The translations under genes and the position numbers were made by a program. Below, piece by piece: positions 24,950-33,171 of a DNA stretch of 64,000 nt. The stretch lies in NCBI GenBank assembly GCA_028821195.1, contig JAPPHB010000063.1, positions 5,365 through 69,364 of the forward strand, in the 5' to 3' direction. Below the pieces are notes generated by a model. The model was given only the letters and a program-made list of their open reading frames with translations. It did no database searches and was not told the origin of the DNA. Source of the DNA: Gammaproteobacteria bacterium (GTDB taxonomy: Bacteria > Gemmatimonadota > Gemmatimonadetes > Longimicrobiales > Gaopeijiaceae). Positions within the stretch are counted from its first letter, which is position 1. Every line of letters begins with the position of its first letter.

Positions 24950-26593
24950 CTACGGCTGCTTCTCAAAGGTGTTGGTCTTGTAGTGCCCGGTCTCCTCGCC
25001 GATCCGCACGTGCCCGACCAGGCGGTAGGTGCCTGGCGGGAACTCCTCATCGTCGATGTTGATGGGGCAGACCGAGCCACCTGGGTTACTCGGGTTGTAG
25101 GTTGTCCCGGCTCGATGGGCCTCGTTGTTGTCTTGGGCGACGACCCAGCCGCTCCCCACCGCGCGCTGCCACTCAGACCAGATCACGCCGAAGGTCTGGC
25201 CGGCGACCTGGATGACCTCGATCTGGAGGCAGATGGAGAGCGCAAGGGGCGGGGCACCGGCTGCCAACTCCGCAAGTAGAACGCCGTCCTCCCTCACCGT
25301 GATTCCCGGCAAGCTGTCGTACTCCTCCTGGTGCACCCGCACCAAGATCGAATCCTGGGTGACCGACAGCCCGTCCTCGTTCGTGGCCGTCACCGAGAGC
25401 ATCGCCTCGCTGACGCCGACGCTGTCCGCGCCCGTGCCCTTCGTTGTCAACCTGCTGCCGTTCACGGCAGCCACCGCCACCGTCTCGTCCGAGGTCGCGG
25501 CCGTGTAGGTCAGGTCGCTGTCCTCCTGCTCGAAGTACGAAGACACGTCCAGCACCACCATACTGTCCACGATCATATCGTGGGTCGGGATCGTATCGAC
25601 GATCTCGGGCGGCACGGGGGGCGGCGCTACGGTCACGCCGAACATCAGGCTGGCCGAGAGCATGCCCGCATCCGACGCGGTCACGGTCACGGTGGCGCTC
25701 CCCGGTGCGACGCCCGTGACGGTCACCACGGCACCCTCGGTCGCCACCGTCGCGACCGCCTCATCCGAACTGGTCGCGGCATAGGTCAGTTCATCGTCGT
25801 CCGGGTCGCTGAAGTTGGCGCTAACGTCCACCGCCACCTCGCTGCCCGCGTCTACGGTCTGGTCGTCGATGGTCCCCTCCGCCACGGGCGGCTCGTTTGC
25901 TTCCTCGACGGTCACGCCGAACTCCTGGCTGGCCGAGAGCATGTCGGCGTCCGACGCGGTCACGGTAACGGTGGCGCTCCCCGGTGCAACCGCCGTGACG
26001 GTCACCATGGCGCCGTCGGTCGCCACGGTCGCCACGGTCGTATCGGAGCTGGTGGCCGCGTAGGTCAGTTCGTCATCGTCCGGATCGCTGAAGTGCTCAG
26101 TCACGTCCACCGTGGCCTCGGCGCCAACGACCAGGCCCACGTCGTCGATGGTCCCCTCCGCCACGGGCGCCTGGTTGGCGGCTTCCACCGTCACGCTGAT
26201 GCTCTGCGTCGCGCTCAGTCCGCCGGGGTCGCTTGCCGTCACGGTCACGGTCGCCGTTCCCGCGGAAACGCCGGCGATGGTCACGTTGCTCCCCGATACC
26301 GAAGCCGTGGCGACCGCGTCATCGGAGCTCGCCGCCGCAAACGACAGCGTGTTGCCGTCCGGATCGGTGAAGTTCCCGGCCACGTCGACGGTGACGCTGT
26401 CCCCGGCCGGGATTGTTTGCGCCGCGATGCTGCCCGTGGCGGTGGGCGCGCGATTCGCCGGCGGCGGGGGAGGTGGGGGCGTGGGAGGCGTGGTCGGGGT
26501 CGGTGTGGTTCCACCGTCACCGCCGCAGGTCGCCACCCACAAGGGGGCTCCCGCCGCAATCAGGACCAGGGCCAGGACTCGAAATGCTCGCAT
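24950..26593 (-). CDS. Surface lipoprotein with tandem Ig/cadherin-like repeats
   Basis: A 547-residue secreted protein starting at ATG 26593. The signal ends in a lipobox-like VATC (C23) and is followed by a TP-rich linker (residues 30-46). Three 93-residue repeats (47-139, 140-232, 233-325) and a degenerate fourth follow. Each carries FxDPDxxxLxxxAxSSD (a probable Ca site) and GxATVTVTASD, as in cadherin-like/Big domains. The C-terminal part (about 430-547) is unique, with a cysteine pair (SICLQIEV, GSVCPI). Likely a surface adhesin or ligand-binding protein. It is downstream of the TonB-type receptor on the same strand, with a 203-base gap. Confidence 0.8.
   Translation of the reverse strand: MRAFRVLALVLIAAGAPLWVATCGGDGGTTPTPTTPPTPPPPPPPANRAPTATGSIAAQTIPAGDSVTVDVAGNFTDPDGNTLSFAAASSDDAVATASVSGSNVTIAGVSAGTATVTVTASDPGGLSATQSISVTVEAANQAPVAEGTIDDVGLVVGAEATVDVTEHFSDPDDDELTYAATSSDTTVATVATDGAMVTVTAVAPGSATVTVTASDADMLSASQEFGVTVEEANEPPVAEGTIDDQTVDAGSEVAVDVSANFSDPDDDELTYAATSSDEAVATVATEGAVVTVTGVAPGSATVTVTASDAGMLSASLMFGVTVAPPPVPPEIVDTIPTHDMIVDSMVVLDVSSYFEQEDSDLTYTAATSDETVAVAAVNGSRLTTKGTGADSVGVSEAMLSVTATNEDGLSVTQDSILVRVHQEEYDSLPGITVREDGVLLAELAAGAPPLALSICLQIEVIQVAGQTFGVIWSEWQRAVGSGWVVAQDNNEAHRAGTTYNPSNPGGSVCPINIDDEEFPPGTYRLVGHVRIGEETGHYKTNTFEKQP
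25619..26455 (-). repeat. Three tandem 279-bp coding repeats
   Basis: The repeats encode the 93-residue Ig-like modules. The second and third are nearly identical around DPDDDELTYAATSSD and VAPGSATVTVTASDA, while the first is more diverged, which suggests a recent duplication of the middle unit. This region is prone to recombination and to assembly collapse. Confidence 0.8.
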
Positions 26594-26796
26594 TTGCGCT
26601 CTTGCTCCGCGTGGCTGGTGTGCGCTGCGCCTCCAACAGGCGCGGGCCGTCGCGCACGAGGAGATCCTCAGGCATGACGAGCCCGAACACACGCAAGGCT
26701 ATGACATGCTCGCAGAGCACGCAACGCGACAGGAACGCAGTCTGACGGCCCGCGGACGCGCTCCCCCGGCATTCGAAGCCGCGATGCGTCCGACCC

Positions 26797-29616
26797 CTAC
26801 CGCCCTCTCCGCGACCCCCTCCGGTTCATCGGCGTTCCCAGCCGGTACATCACTCGGAGCATGAAGTACTGTCCGAGCGAGTCCGTACGCGACTCCTGGA
26901 TGTAGTTCGCCGAATTGGTGATCGCGACGCCCTGGTTCTGGTTCAGGAGGTCGTAGGCCCGCAGCTCGATCTCGGCGCGCTCGTCGAGCACGCGCCGGGA
27001 GATGGCGGCGTCCCAGCGGGCGACGTTGCGCGCCCGGCCGAAGAGTCCCTGGTCGAAGACCCGGTGGCGGAAATCCGATTCCAGGGTCCAGGCGTCACCG
27101 ATGTGCCAGGTGGCTTCCGCGCGGTACTGGCTGTTGACGTAGCCGCGGTCGAGCTCCTGGTTCAGCGAGTACGCGACGTCGTTGAAGTTGAAGCTGACCG
27201 AAGCCCGCACGTCGATCCGGTCCTTCTCGCGGTTGTCCACCCCGATCTCGAGCGAGTTGCGCAGGATGCGGCTCTCGTTGGCCGCGTGGTTCACGAGCTC
27301 CGTCCCCTCCGAATAGCTGACGTCGTATTCGAACTCGACATCGATGCCCAGCTTCCTGATCGGGGTGTCGAAATTGGCACCCAGGCTGCCGGACCACTCG
27401 CCGCTGGTGTTGACCGGCATACGCGTCTGGAAGCCGCGCTCGTCGAAAACCCGCGACATCGAGATGTTGTTGTCGGTGTAGGTGAAGCGGGTGAAGGTGC
27501 GGAGGTTGATGAAGGTCACCTCGTTGAACAGACGGAAGTCCGCGTTGACCCGGTGCCGGTATTCCGGGCTCAGATCCGGGTTCCCGGAATAGATGTTGAG
27601 GGGATCCGTGTTGTCGGCGTAGGGCTGCAGCTGCGTGAGCGACGGTTCGCGGCTTGAGCCGTCGTACCGGATCTGGAGGGTTTGTCCTTCCTTGATCTCC
27701 TTCTTCAGCCGCGCGTTGGCGAGCAGGTGCGTATAGCCGTTGGCGATGGACGCGCCCCGGCCCAGGATGACGCCCTCGAAGTTGGATCTCTGGAGGCGAA
27801 TCCCGAGCGTGAGCCACGAGGTTTCGGTGTTGCGGCTGTAGCGCGTCCCGCCTTGGAGATAGGTGTAGGCTCGTTCGAATCCCGAACTCATCCCCGGGTT
27901 GTGAACCAGGGTGCCGTCGATGTGATCGTAGACCGCGTTGTTGCGGTCCTGGTGGGTCGCATTGCGCTGGCCGAAGAGCTCGACCGTGTGCCCTTCCGCG
28001 AGCGGCTGGGTCAGCGAGAGGCGCGCCGAATTGGTCCGGGTCCACCCCACGCGCGAGTGGTCCTGCAGGATCTCGCGCACATCGCCGGCATCGTCTTCGC
28101 CGTCCCTGGTGCGCCGCTCTCCCGTAACCAGCGAGGACAGGTCGGCGGAGACGTCGGAGTCCTCGAGGTCGCTCGTCAGCTCCGCGACGATGCTGCGGCC
28201 CTCTTCGTTCAGGCGCCTGCGCCAGGTGAGCCGTCCGTCCCCGCCCAGCTCGTTGCCGTCCACGAAGTAGTCGGTGGTGGCGGAGTTGAGCATGTCCCCG
28301 CCGAGGGTATGCGTTTGCCGGTTGGCGAACGAGGTCAGCGACGACGAGCGCGCATTGCCTCTCATGCGCAGGCGCAGCTCATGCCCTTCGGAGAATTCGA
28401 GTTGCCCGTTCAGGTCCAGGCGATGACTCACGTTGCCGGCCTCCTGTTTGCTGGTCTGATCGACCAGCGACGCGACATCCGATCCGAAGAGGGCGCGCTG
28501 CTGCAGGCTCCGGTCCTGGAGATTGTCCAGCTCCCTGATGGTGTAGCTGCCCCGCACCCAGGTCTCCTCGCTGAATTCCCGGCTTCCGTTTACCCCGAGG
28601 CTCATCGTCTCGGTGAGACCGTCGCTCGACCTCCCGCCCCCGCCCCCGGGCATGCCGGCGGCAAGATTCGGAAACCCGCCGCGGGAGCGTCCCTGGTTCA
28701 CGTTGTTCGCGTTTGCGGTCAGCGCCAGTTGGATGGTGGGCGAAAAGCGATTCAGGGAAAGCGAACCGTTGTACCTCGCTTCGCTGCCCACGGGCGCGGC
28801 GAGTCGGGCCCGGCTGCCCCCGTCACCGCCGATGTCGCCCCTGGCGCGGCCGAAGTACCCGGCTTTCGCCTCTTCCTTGAGCTTCAGGTTGATCGTGCGC
28901 TCCTCCTCGCCGTCGGGGATGCCCGTGAACTCGGCCATGTCCGACTCCTTGTCGTACACGGCGATCTGCTCGATGGCGTCCGCGGGCAGGTTCTCCATTG
29001 CGACCGTCGGATCGTCGCCGAAGAACTCCTTGCCGTCCACGAGGATTTTCGCGACCGCCTCGCCCTGTGCCGTGATCGACCCGTCGGCATCGACGTCGAT
29101 CCCGGGGAGTCGGCGCAGCAGCTCCTCGACGGTGGCGTTGGGCGGCGTCGGAAACGCCTGCACGTTGTAGCTGAAGGTGTCGCGCTGATTCACGAAGGGG
29201 ACGTGTTCCACGCTGACCACCACCGAGTCCACTTCCAGCGCCGTGACCGCCAGCGCCACTCTGCCGGCGTCCACGCCGGCGTTCGCGACATCGAAGTCGC
29301 GGCGCAGGGTCCGGTACCCGATCAGCGTGACCTGGAGGATGTAGCCGCCGGCGGGCAGGCCCTCGATCGTGAAGCGTCCGTCCTGGGACGAGAGGGTGTA
29401 CTCGGCCAGCACCGAGTCCGGCCTGGAAAGCACGACCACCATGGCGTTGTGAAGCGCCGCGCCCGCCGAGTCCGTGACGACGCCGCGCACCCAGTGCTCG
29501 CCCGGTGCCTGCGCGCTGGCCGCAGTGGCCTGCGCGAGCCCGCCGATCACCAGAATGGCAAGAGCCCGGCCTCCGACCGTGGGTCGGTGGCGGGCTCTCG
29601 CCTTGTTCCGCTTCAT
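26797..29616 (-). CDS. TonB-dependent-receptor-like outer-membrane protein with a carboxypeptidase-regulatory domain
   Basis: A 939-residue protein. After a signal peptide (to about residue 36, ATAASAQ) comes a CarboxypepD_reg-like beta-sandwich (about 42-115: VRGVVTDSAGAALHNAMVVV, GRFTIEGLPAGGYILQV). A plug domain follows (NATVEELLRRLPGIDVDADG and ILVDGKEFFGDD), then a long beta-barrel with FGRARGD-type turns. This layout matches the 'outer membrane beta-barrel'/SusC-like receptors of Bacteroidota and Gemmatimonadota. The substrate is unknown and no SusD gene is adjacent. The start is ATG 29616 with GGAGAGG upstream; GTG 29628 is possible. Confidence 0.87.
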   Translation of the reverse strand: MKRNKARARHRPTVGGRALAILVIGGLAQATAASAQAPGEHWVRGVVTDSAGAALHNAMVVVLSRPDSVLAEYTLSSQDGRFTIEGLPAGGYILQVTLIGYRTLRRDFDVANAGVDAGRVALAVTALEVDSVVVSVEHVPFVNQRDTFSYNVQAFPTPPNATVEELLRRLPGIDVDADGSITAQGEAVAKILVDGKEFFGDDPTVAMENLPADAIEQIAVYDKESDMAEFTGIPDGEEERTINLKLKEEAKAGYFGRARGDIGGDGGSRARLAAPVGSEARYNGSLSLNRFSPTIQLALTANANNVNQGRSRGGFPNLAAGMPGGGGGRSSDGLTETMSLGVNGSREFSEETWVRGSYTIRELDNLQDRSLQQRALFGSDVASLVDQTSKQEAGNVSHRLDLNGQLEFSEGHELRLRMRGNARSSSLTSFANRQTHTLGGDMLNSATTDYFVDGNELGGDGRLTWRRRLNEEGRSIVAELTSDLEDSDVSADLSSLVTGERRTRDGEDDAGDVREILQDHSRVGWTRTNSARLSLTQPLAEGHTVELFGQRNATHQDRNNAVYDHIDGTLVHNPGMSSGFERAYTYLQGGTRYSRNTETSWLTLGIRLQRSNFEGVILGRGASIANGYTHLLANARLKKEIKEGQTLQIRYDGSSREPSLTQLQPYADNTDPLNIYSGNPDLSPEYRHRVNADFRLFNEVTFINLRTFTRFTYTDNNISMSRVFDERGFQTRMPVNTSGEWSGSLGANFDTPIRKLGIDVEFEYDVSYSEGTELVNHAANESRILRNSLEIGVDNREKDRIDVRASVSFNFNDVAYSLNQELDRGYVNSQYRAEATWHIGDAWTLESDFRHRVFDQGLFGRARNVARWDAAISRRVLDERAEIELRAYDLLNQNQGVAITNSANYIQESRTDSLGQYFMLRVMYRLGTPMNRRGSRRGR

Positions 29617-29734
29617 CTTCCTCTCCACCCCAACCTCTTTCGGGTCCCTCCCAGGGGCGTCGGCCCGTGTTCGGAATCCCGCCGGCGCCCGGAGTTCCGC
29701 TCCGGAAGCGCCGGTCAGCCTTAAAGACTCCTTC

Positions 29735-30550
29735 CTACAGCGGTCTGTTGGGGTTTGCGATCGTGCGCCACATGTGCGCGACCGGGCTGTTGTCGAAGCC
29801 CAACCCTTCCTTCGGGTGCTTGAACTGGCGCCCGATGATGTCGGTGAACACCTCGATGTTCACGTCCATGCCGTCCTGGAACGCGTAGGTGTCGTTCACC
29901 GTGATGAGCCGCGACTCGGCGTAGTACCTGTGGTTGCGCGCGTACTCGTAGGCCTGCCTGATGTAGGGCTCCGGCACGTAGTCGTGCCCGAAGATGCGGT
30001 TGTACATCTCCGGATACTCGTATCCGAACTCATCGTCGGGATAGAAGCGCAGCGGCCCGTGATAGCGGATACCCCAGGCGATGCGCTCGTCCACGTAGGG
30101 CTCGATCAGCTGGGCGCCCCACCAGCCGTGGTCCACCTTGATCATGTTGAGCACGACGTCGTGCATCAGGCACGCGAAGATGGTGCGCTCGGGCTGCCCC
30201 GTGGTGAGCGCGTGGGTGGCGCTCTGCAGGACGTGGTTCGCGGGCGCGAAGCGGAGCCGGAAATAGTCGAGGAGATGCGGATTCTCCGGCATCGGCTCGA
30301 ATTCCTCTTCGCGGGGCTGGAAGAGCCGCCCGGTGCCTCGCGGCGCCCGGGGTCCCTCCTGCTCGAGCTCGTCGAGGGTGATGATGGAGCCGGCTTCACC
30401 GTCCGCCTCCCCTCGCCGTGCGGCGATCTTCTTGTCCAGCTCGTCTTCCATGTAGTGCTCGAGGGCCTCCGCCTTGTCCTCGTGGGACATGACGGCGAGA
30501 GCACCCGCGGGAAGGCTTGCGAGGAAGGTTTTGCGATCGACTTCCACCAT
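29735..30550 (-). CDS. HD-domain-like protein of unknown function
   Basis: A 271-residue cytoplasmic protein with no signal. The central part shows the spaced histidines of an HD fold: H106 (ANHVLQ), H113, the pair H130-D131 (ACLMHDVVLNMIK), H141 in DHGWWGAQLIEPY and H164 (GIRYHG). These could bind one or two metals, as in HD phosphohydrolases or myo-inositol-oxygenase-like oxygenases. The C-terminus is rich in Tyr/Phe/Asp. The start is ATG 30550 with GGAGGTCGAG directly upstream. I cannot assign a substrate. Confidence 0.6.
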   Translation of the reverse strand: MVEVDRKTFLASLPAGALAVMSHEDKAEALEHYMEDELDKKIAARRGEADGEAGSIITLDELEQEGPRAPRGTGRLFQPREEEFEPMPENPHLLDYFRLRFAPANHVLQSATHALTTGQPERTIFACLMHDVVLNMIKVDHGWWGAQLIEPYVDERIAWGIRYHGPLRFYPDDEFGYEYPEMYNRIFGHDYVPEPYIRQAYEYARNHRYYAESRLITVNDTYAFQDGMDVNIEVFTDIIGRQFKHPKEGLGFDNSPVAHMWRTIANPNRPL

Positions 30551-30660
30551 CTCGACCTCCAGCCAGGGTGAGCGGCTTGCATCCCGCCACCGATCCCCGG
30601 CGACGCGAAGAGCCTTGCATCCAATTGACTAGTAGGACGCGTACACGCGCGCGGCAAGCA

Positions 30661-30801
30661 ATAGCCGTATATTGGCACCCCGATCATCCGGGACTGGCGG
30701 CGACCGTCGCGCGACACAGATCGTTGCCGGCAGGCTACGTGCGGACCGCGCTGAAGCTCATCGGCCGCCTTGAACAGCTGAGCCAGGGGCGCTCTCCATG
30801 A
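30661..30801 (+). pseudogene. hicA: 5'-truncated HicA toxin remnant
   Basis: The frame ending at TGA 30801 contains YWHPDHPGLAATVARHRSLP followed by AGYVRTALKLIGRLEQL. This resembles the C-terminal half of HicA, with its HP-x-VTVPRH strand and the GTLRSILRQ helix. The N-terminal half with the catalytic histidine region is absent; upstream is the promoter region of the divergent HD-like gene. Its stop overlaps the hicB start by ATGA, the normal coupling in hicAB operons. Confidence 0.5.
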
Positions 30802-31037
30802 AGAATGTTGAGTACTACGCAGGGCTTTCCTACCAGGAAGACGTGAGCCTGGAGGATTGTACCGACGGCACCCGGTGCTACCTCGCGCGCGTCGTCGAGT
30901 TGCCCGGATGCGAAAGTCACGGAGACACTCCGCAAGCAGCCCTGAGGAACCTGCAGGAAGCGAAACGTCTCTTCATCGCGACCTTGCTGGAGAATGGGGT
31001 GAGACCTGCTGAGCCGTTCTCCGTCCAGATGCGGTGA
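30798..31037 (+). CDS. hicB: HicB-family antitoxin (short form)
   Basis: A 79-residue protein with the HicB core: YLARVVELPGCESHGDTPQA, then ALRNLQEAKRLFIATLLENG and a proline-containing end. This is the partially degraded RNase-H-like fold that binds HicA. A C-terminal DNA-binding domain is absent, as in short HicB proteins. The start at ATG 30798 overlaps the stop of the hicA remnant. With no intact toxin in the pocket it appears orphaned. Confidence 0.8.
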   Translation: MKNVEYYAGLSYQEDVSLEDCTDGTRCYLARVVELPGCESHGDTPQAALRNLQEAKRLFIATLLENGVRPAEPFSVQMR

Positions 31038-31068
31038 GGCGACGTTGTCCCGTTTTGCAGGCGCGAAA

Positions 31069-31100
31069 ACGGCCCGCCCCCCGGGCGGGGGACGGGCCGT
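31069..31100 (-). terminator. Intrinsic terminator downstream of the first LVIVD gene
   Basis: ACGGCCCG (31069-31076) pairs with CGGGCCGT (31093-31100), extended by C5/G5, between hicB (plus) and the LVIVD gene (minus). Read on the minus strand the stem is followed by TTTT, so it terminates the LVIVD-DUF305 unit and may also stop hicB transcription. Confidence 0.75.
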
Positions 31101-31121
31101 AGCTTCGGTGGGACTTCCCCG

Positions 31122-33131
31122 CTAACCTGCGTCTGCCAGTTCCCGCACGGCGTCCGCGAGCGTCTCCACCTTGGCGGCATCGAGCGCACCGCGCGCGTCC
31201 CCGCGGAGCGCATCGGCGAGCGAGCGCAACGCCGAGGCGCGCCCCGATCCCATCATGCCCTCGGCGGCAGCCAGTTCATCCCGCGCCGACGCGATTCGGG
31301 CCGCGTCCAGCCCGCGGTGCCGCTCGAGCTGGTCCAGGTAGGCCCGAGCCAGCGCGAAAGTGGCCGGCCACTCGAAGATGGGCTGGCCCTGGGAATTCAG
31401 ATGGGTCAACTGTACCGCGTTGGCGGCATCGATCTCGTTCTGCGTCATCGCCTCGCTGGGGACGAGCTCCAGGATATCCAGCCCGCGCGCGATCTCGGAG
31501 TTGACGATCACGCCGTTGTACCAGTAGACCGACCAGCTTCCGCCCATCCGCATCACCTCGCCGTCGACGGGCCCGCGGTCGAAGTACGCGATCTCCACCG
31601 GATTGGTGGGATCCGTCCAGTCGATCAGGGAGATGCCGCCCTGGTACCAGCCCTGGATCATGATGTCGCGGCCGGGGATCGGAATGAGCGAGCCGTTGTG
31701 CGCGACGCAATTCTCCTGCGGCGTCTGCGGTGCCGGCAGCTTGTAGTAGCTCTGGAACACCATCTCCCCGTCCTCGACGGTGAAGATCGCGTTGGCGCCC
31801 CACTCCGGCGGGTCGGAGGCACGGCACTTGGGCGCACCGCCGCCGCCCCACTCGTCGGTGAACATGACGGCAGTGCCGTCGTTGTTGAACGTGGCCGAGT
31901 GCCAGTAGGAGAAGTTGGAGTCGGCCACTTCGGAGAGCCGCACCGGGTTCTCGGGGTCGCTGATGTCGATCAGCATGCCGTACCCCTCGCAGGCTCCGCC
32001 CGCGAGCCCGATGGCCGGATACACGGTGATGTCGTGGCACTGGGTGGGACCGGTAGCCTCTCCATGCGCGCCGCCCGTCATCTCGGCCACCATCGCCGGG
32101 AGGGCCTCGCGCAACGTGGCGCTGTCGGCCGCGGTCGGCGGACCCTCGCCTCCGCGCTGGGCGACGATCTGCGCCAGCATCTGTTCGGCCGAAGGGTTGG
32201 GCAGGATCATCTGTTGGCCCATGATTTCCACGATGAAGGCGCCGCGCTCGCGGGCGGCCTCGATCTGGGCGAGATCGTCCGGCGCGGGGCCGTGCGTGGG
32301 GGGCGCCACCAGGTCCTCGAAGATGCGGGGCGAACTCACGATCGCGGCGCTCGCCGGATCGGCCAGCGGGACCCTGATGACCTCGATGCGGAAGAGCGCC
32401 GTGTTGGGATCCTCATCCGGGGGTGCGCCGGAACAGCCGGGCAGCTCTTCGGCGGGCCGTACCGGAGCCGAGCCGGAGACGTAGACGTACACGTTGTCGT
32501 CGTCGCCGGGGTGCTCGAGCACGGTGTGCGTGTGCGAGCCGCGGCAGGTCTGCACGTTGGCGACGTACTCGGGCGCGGTGATGTCGGAGATGTCGAAGAT
32601 GCGGATGCCGCGCAGGCGGTCGTGGCTCACGGCCTCCTCGATGCCGTCCCCGCCGCAGTCGAGCCGCCCGCCGAACCCCTCGCCCGACACGAACAGCAGA
32701 TGTTCGTAGACGGAGACGTCGCTCTGCGAGGCGGGGCACACATAGGTGATCACCGACTCGGGGCTGGCCGGATCGGAGATGTCCCAGATCTGGATGCCGT
32801 CGTAATTGCCCTGGATCGCGTACGGGCCGGTGAAGGCCAGGTCAGAGTTGGTCTGGCCCACGAAAGGCTCGGTCGGAGGCGTGGCCGAAACCAGCCGCAG
32901 GTTCCAGATCGCCTCGCCGGCGTCGAAGAGTCCGGGGGCCAGCCCCACGCGCGGGTCGGGCGCAGGGGGATTCACGCTCAGCGGCGTGAGACCCGCGGGG
33001 GTCATGCCGGTATCGGGCGACGAAAAGCCGCCGCACGCGGACAGGAGCACGAGCAGCGCCGCGCAGGAGAACAGGGCGCCGGGGGACGCCGGCGCTCGGA
33101 CGCGGTCACGCGTCGATGGAAGAACGGTCAT
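31122..33131 (-). CDS. LVIVD-repeat beta-propeller lipoprotein, copy 1
   Basis: A 669-residue secreted protein. The lipobox is LLSAC (C33). The body is a propeller-like repeat domain with LVIVD-type blades, such as YDGIQIWDISDPASPESV, LRGIRIFDISDITAPEYVA and GISLIDWTDPTNPVEIAYF. Histidine/cysteine-rich loops (TCRGSHTHT, GPTQCHDITVYP, ENCVAHNGS) could bind metal. The C-terminal 80 residues are helical. It has a tandem paralogue directly upstream (40-base gap) that is very similar throughout except for a central insert of about 70 residues (roughly 285-360) and the N-terminus. The function is unknown; family members are often found beside DUF305 or copper-related genes. Confidence 0.8.
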   Translation of the reverse strand: MTVLPSTRDRVRAPASPGALFSCAALLVLLSACGGFSSPDTGMTPAGLTPLSVNPPAPDPRVGLAPGLFDAGEAIWNLRLVSATPPTEPFVGQTNSDLAFTGPYAIQGNYDGIQIWDISDPASPESVITYVCPASQSDVSVYEHLLFVSGEGFGGRLDCGGDGIEEAVSHDRLRGIRIFDISDITAPEYVANVQTCRGSHTHTVLEHPGDDDNVYVYVSGSAPVRPAEELPGCSGAPPDEDPNTALFRIEVIRVPLADPASAAIVSSPRIFEDLVAPPTHGPAPDDLAQIEAARERGAFIVEIMGQQMILPNPSAEQMLAQIVAQRGGEGPPTAADSATLREALPAMVAEMTGGAHGEATGPTQCHDITVYPAIGLAGGACEGYGMLIDISDPENPVRLSEVADSNFSYWHSATFNNDGTAVMFTDEWGGGGAPKCRASDPPEWGANAIFTVEDGEMVFQSYYKLPAPQTPQENCVAHNGSLIPIPGRDIMIQGWYQGGISLIDWTDPTNPVEIAYFDRGPVDGEVMRMGGSWSVYWYNGVIVNSEIARGLDILELVPSEAMTQNEIDAANAVQLTHLNSQGQPIFEWPATFALARAYLDQLERHRGLDAARIASARDELAAAEGMMGSGRASALRSLADALRGDARGALDAAKVETLADAVRELADAG

Positions 33132-33171
33132 CGGGTTCCTCGATTCGAGTGGACGGATTCAATGTTGACGG

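Noticed and set aside
25619-26455. Regular repeats that could suggest a CRISPR or VNTR array.
   Set aside because: The period is 279 bp, in frame and encoding Ig-like modules; there are no short repeats with unique spacers.
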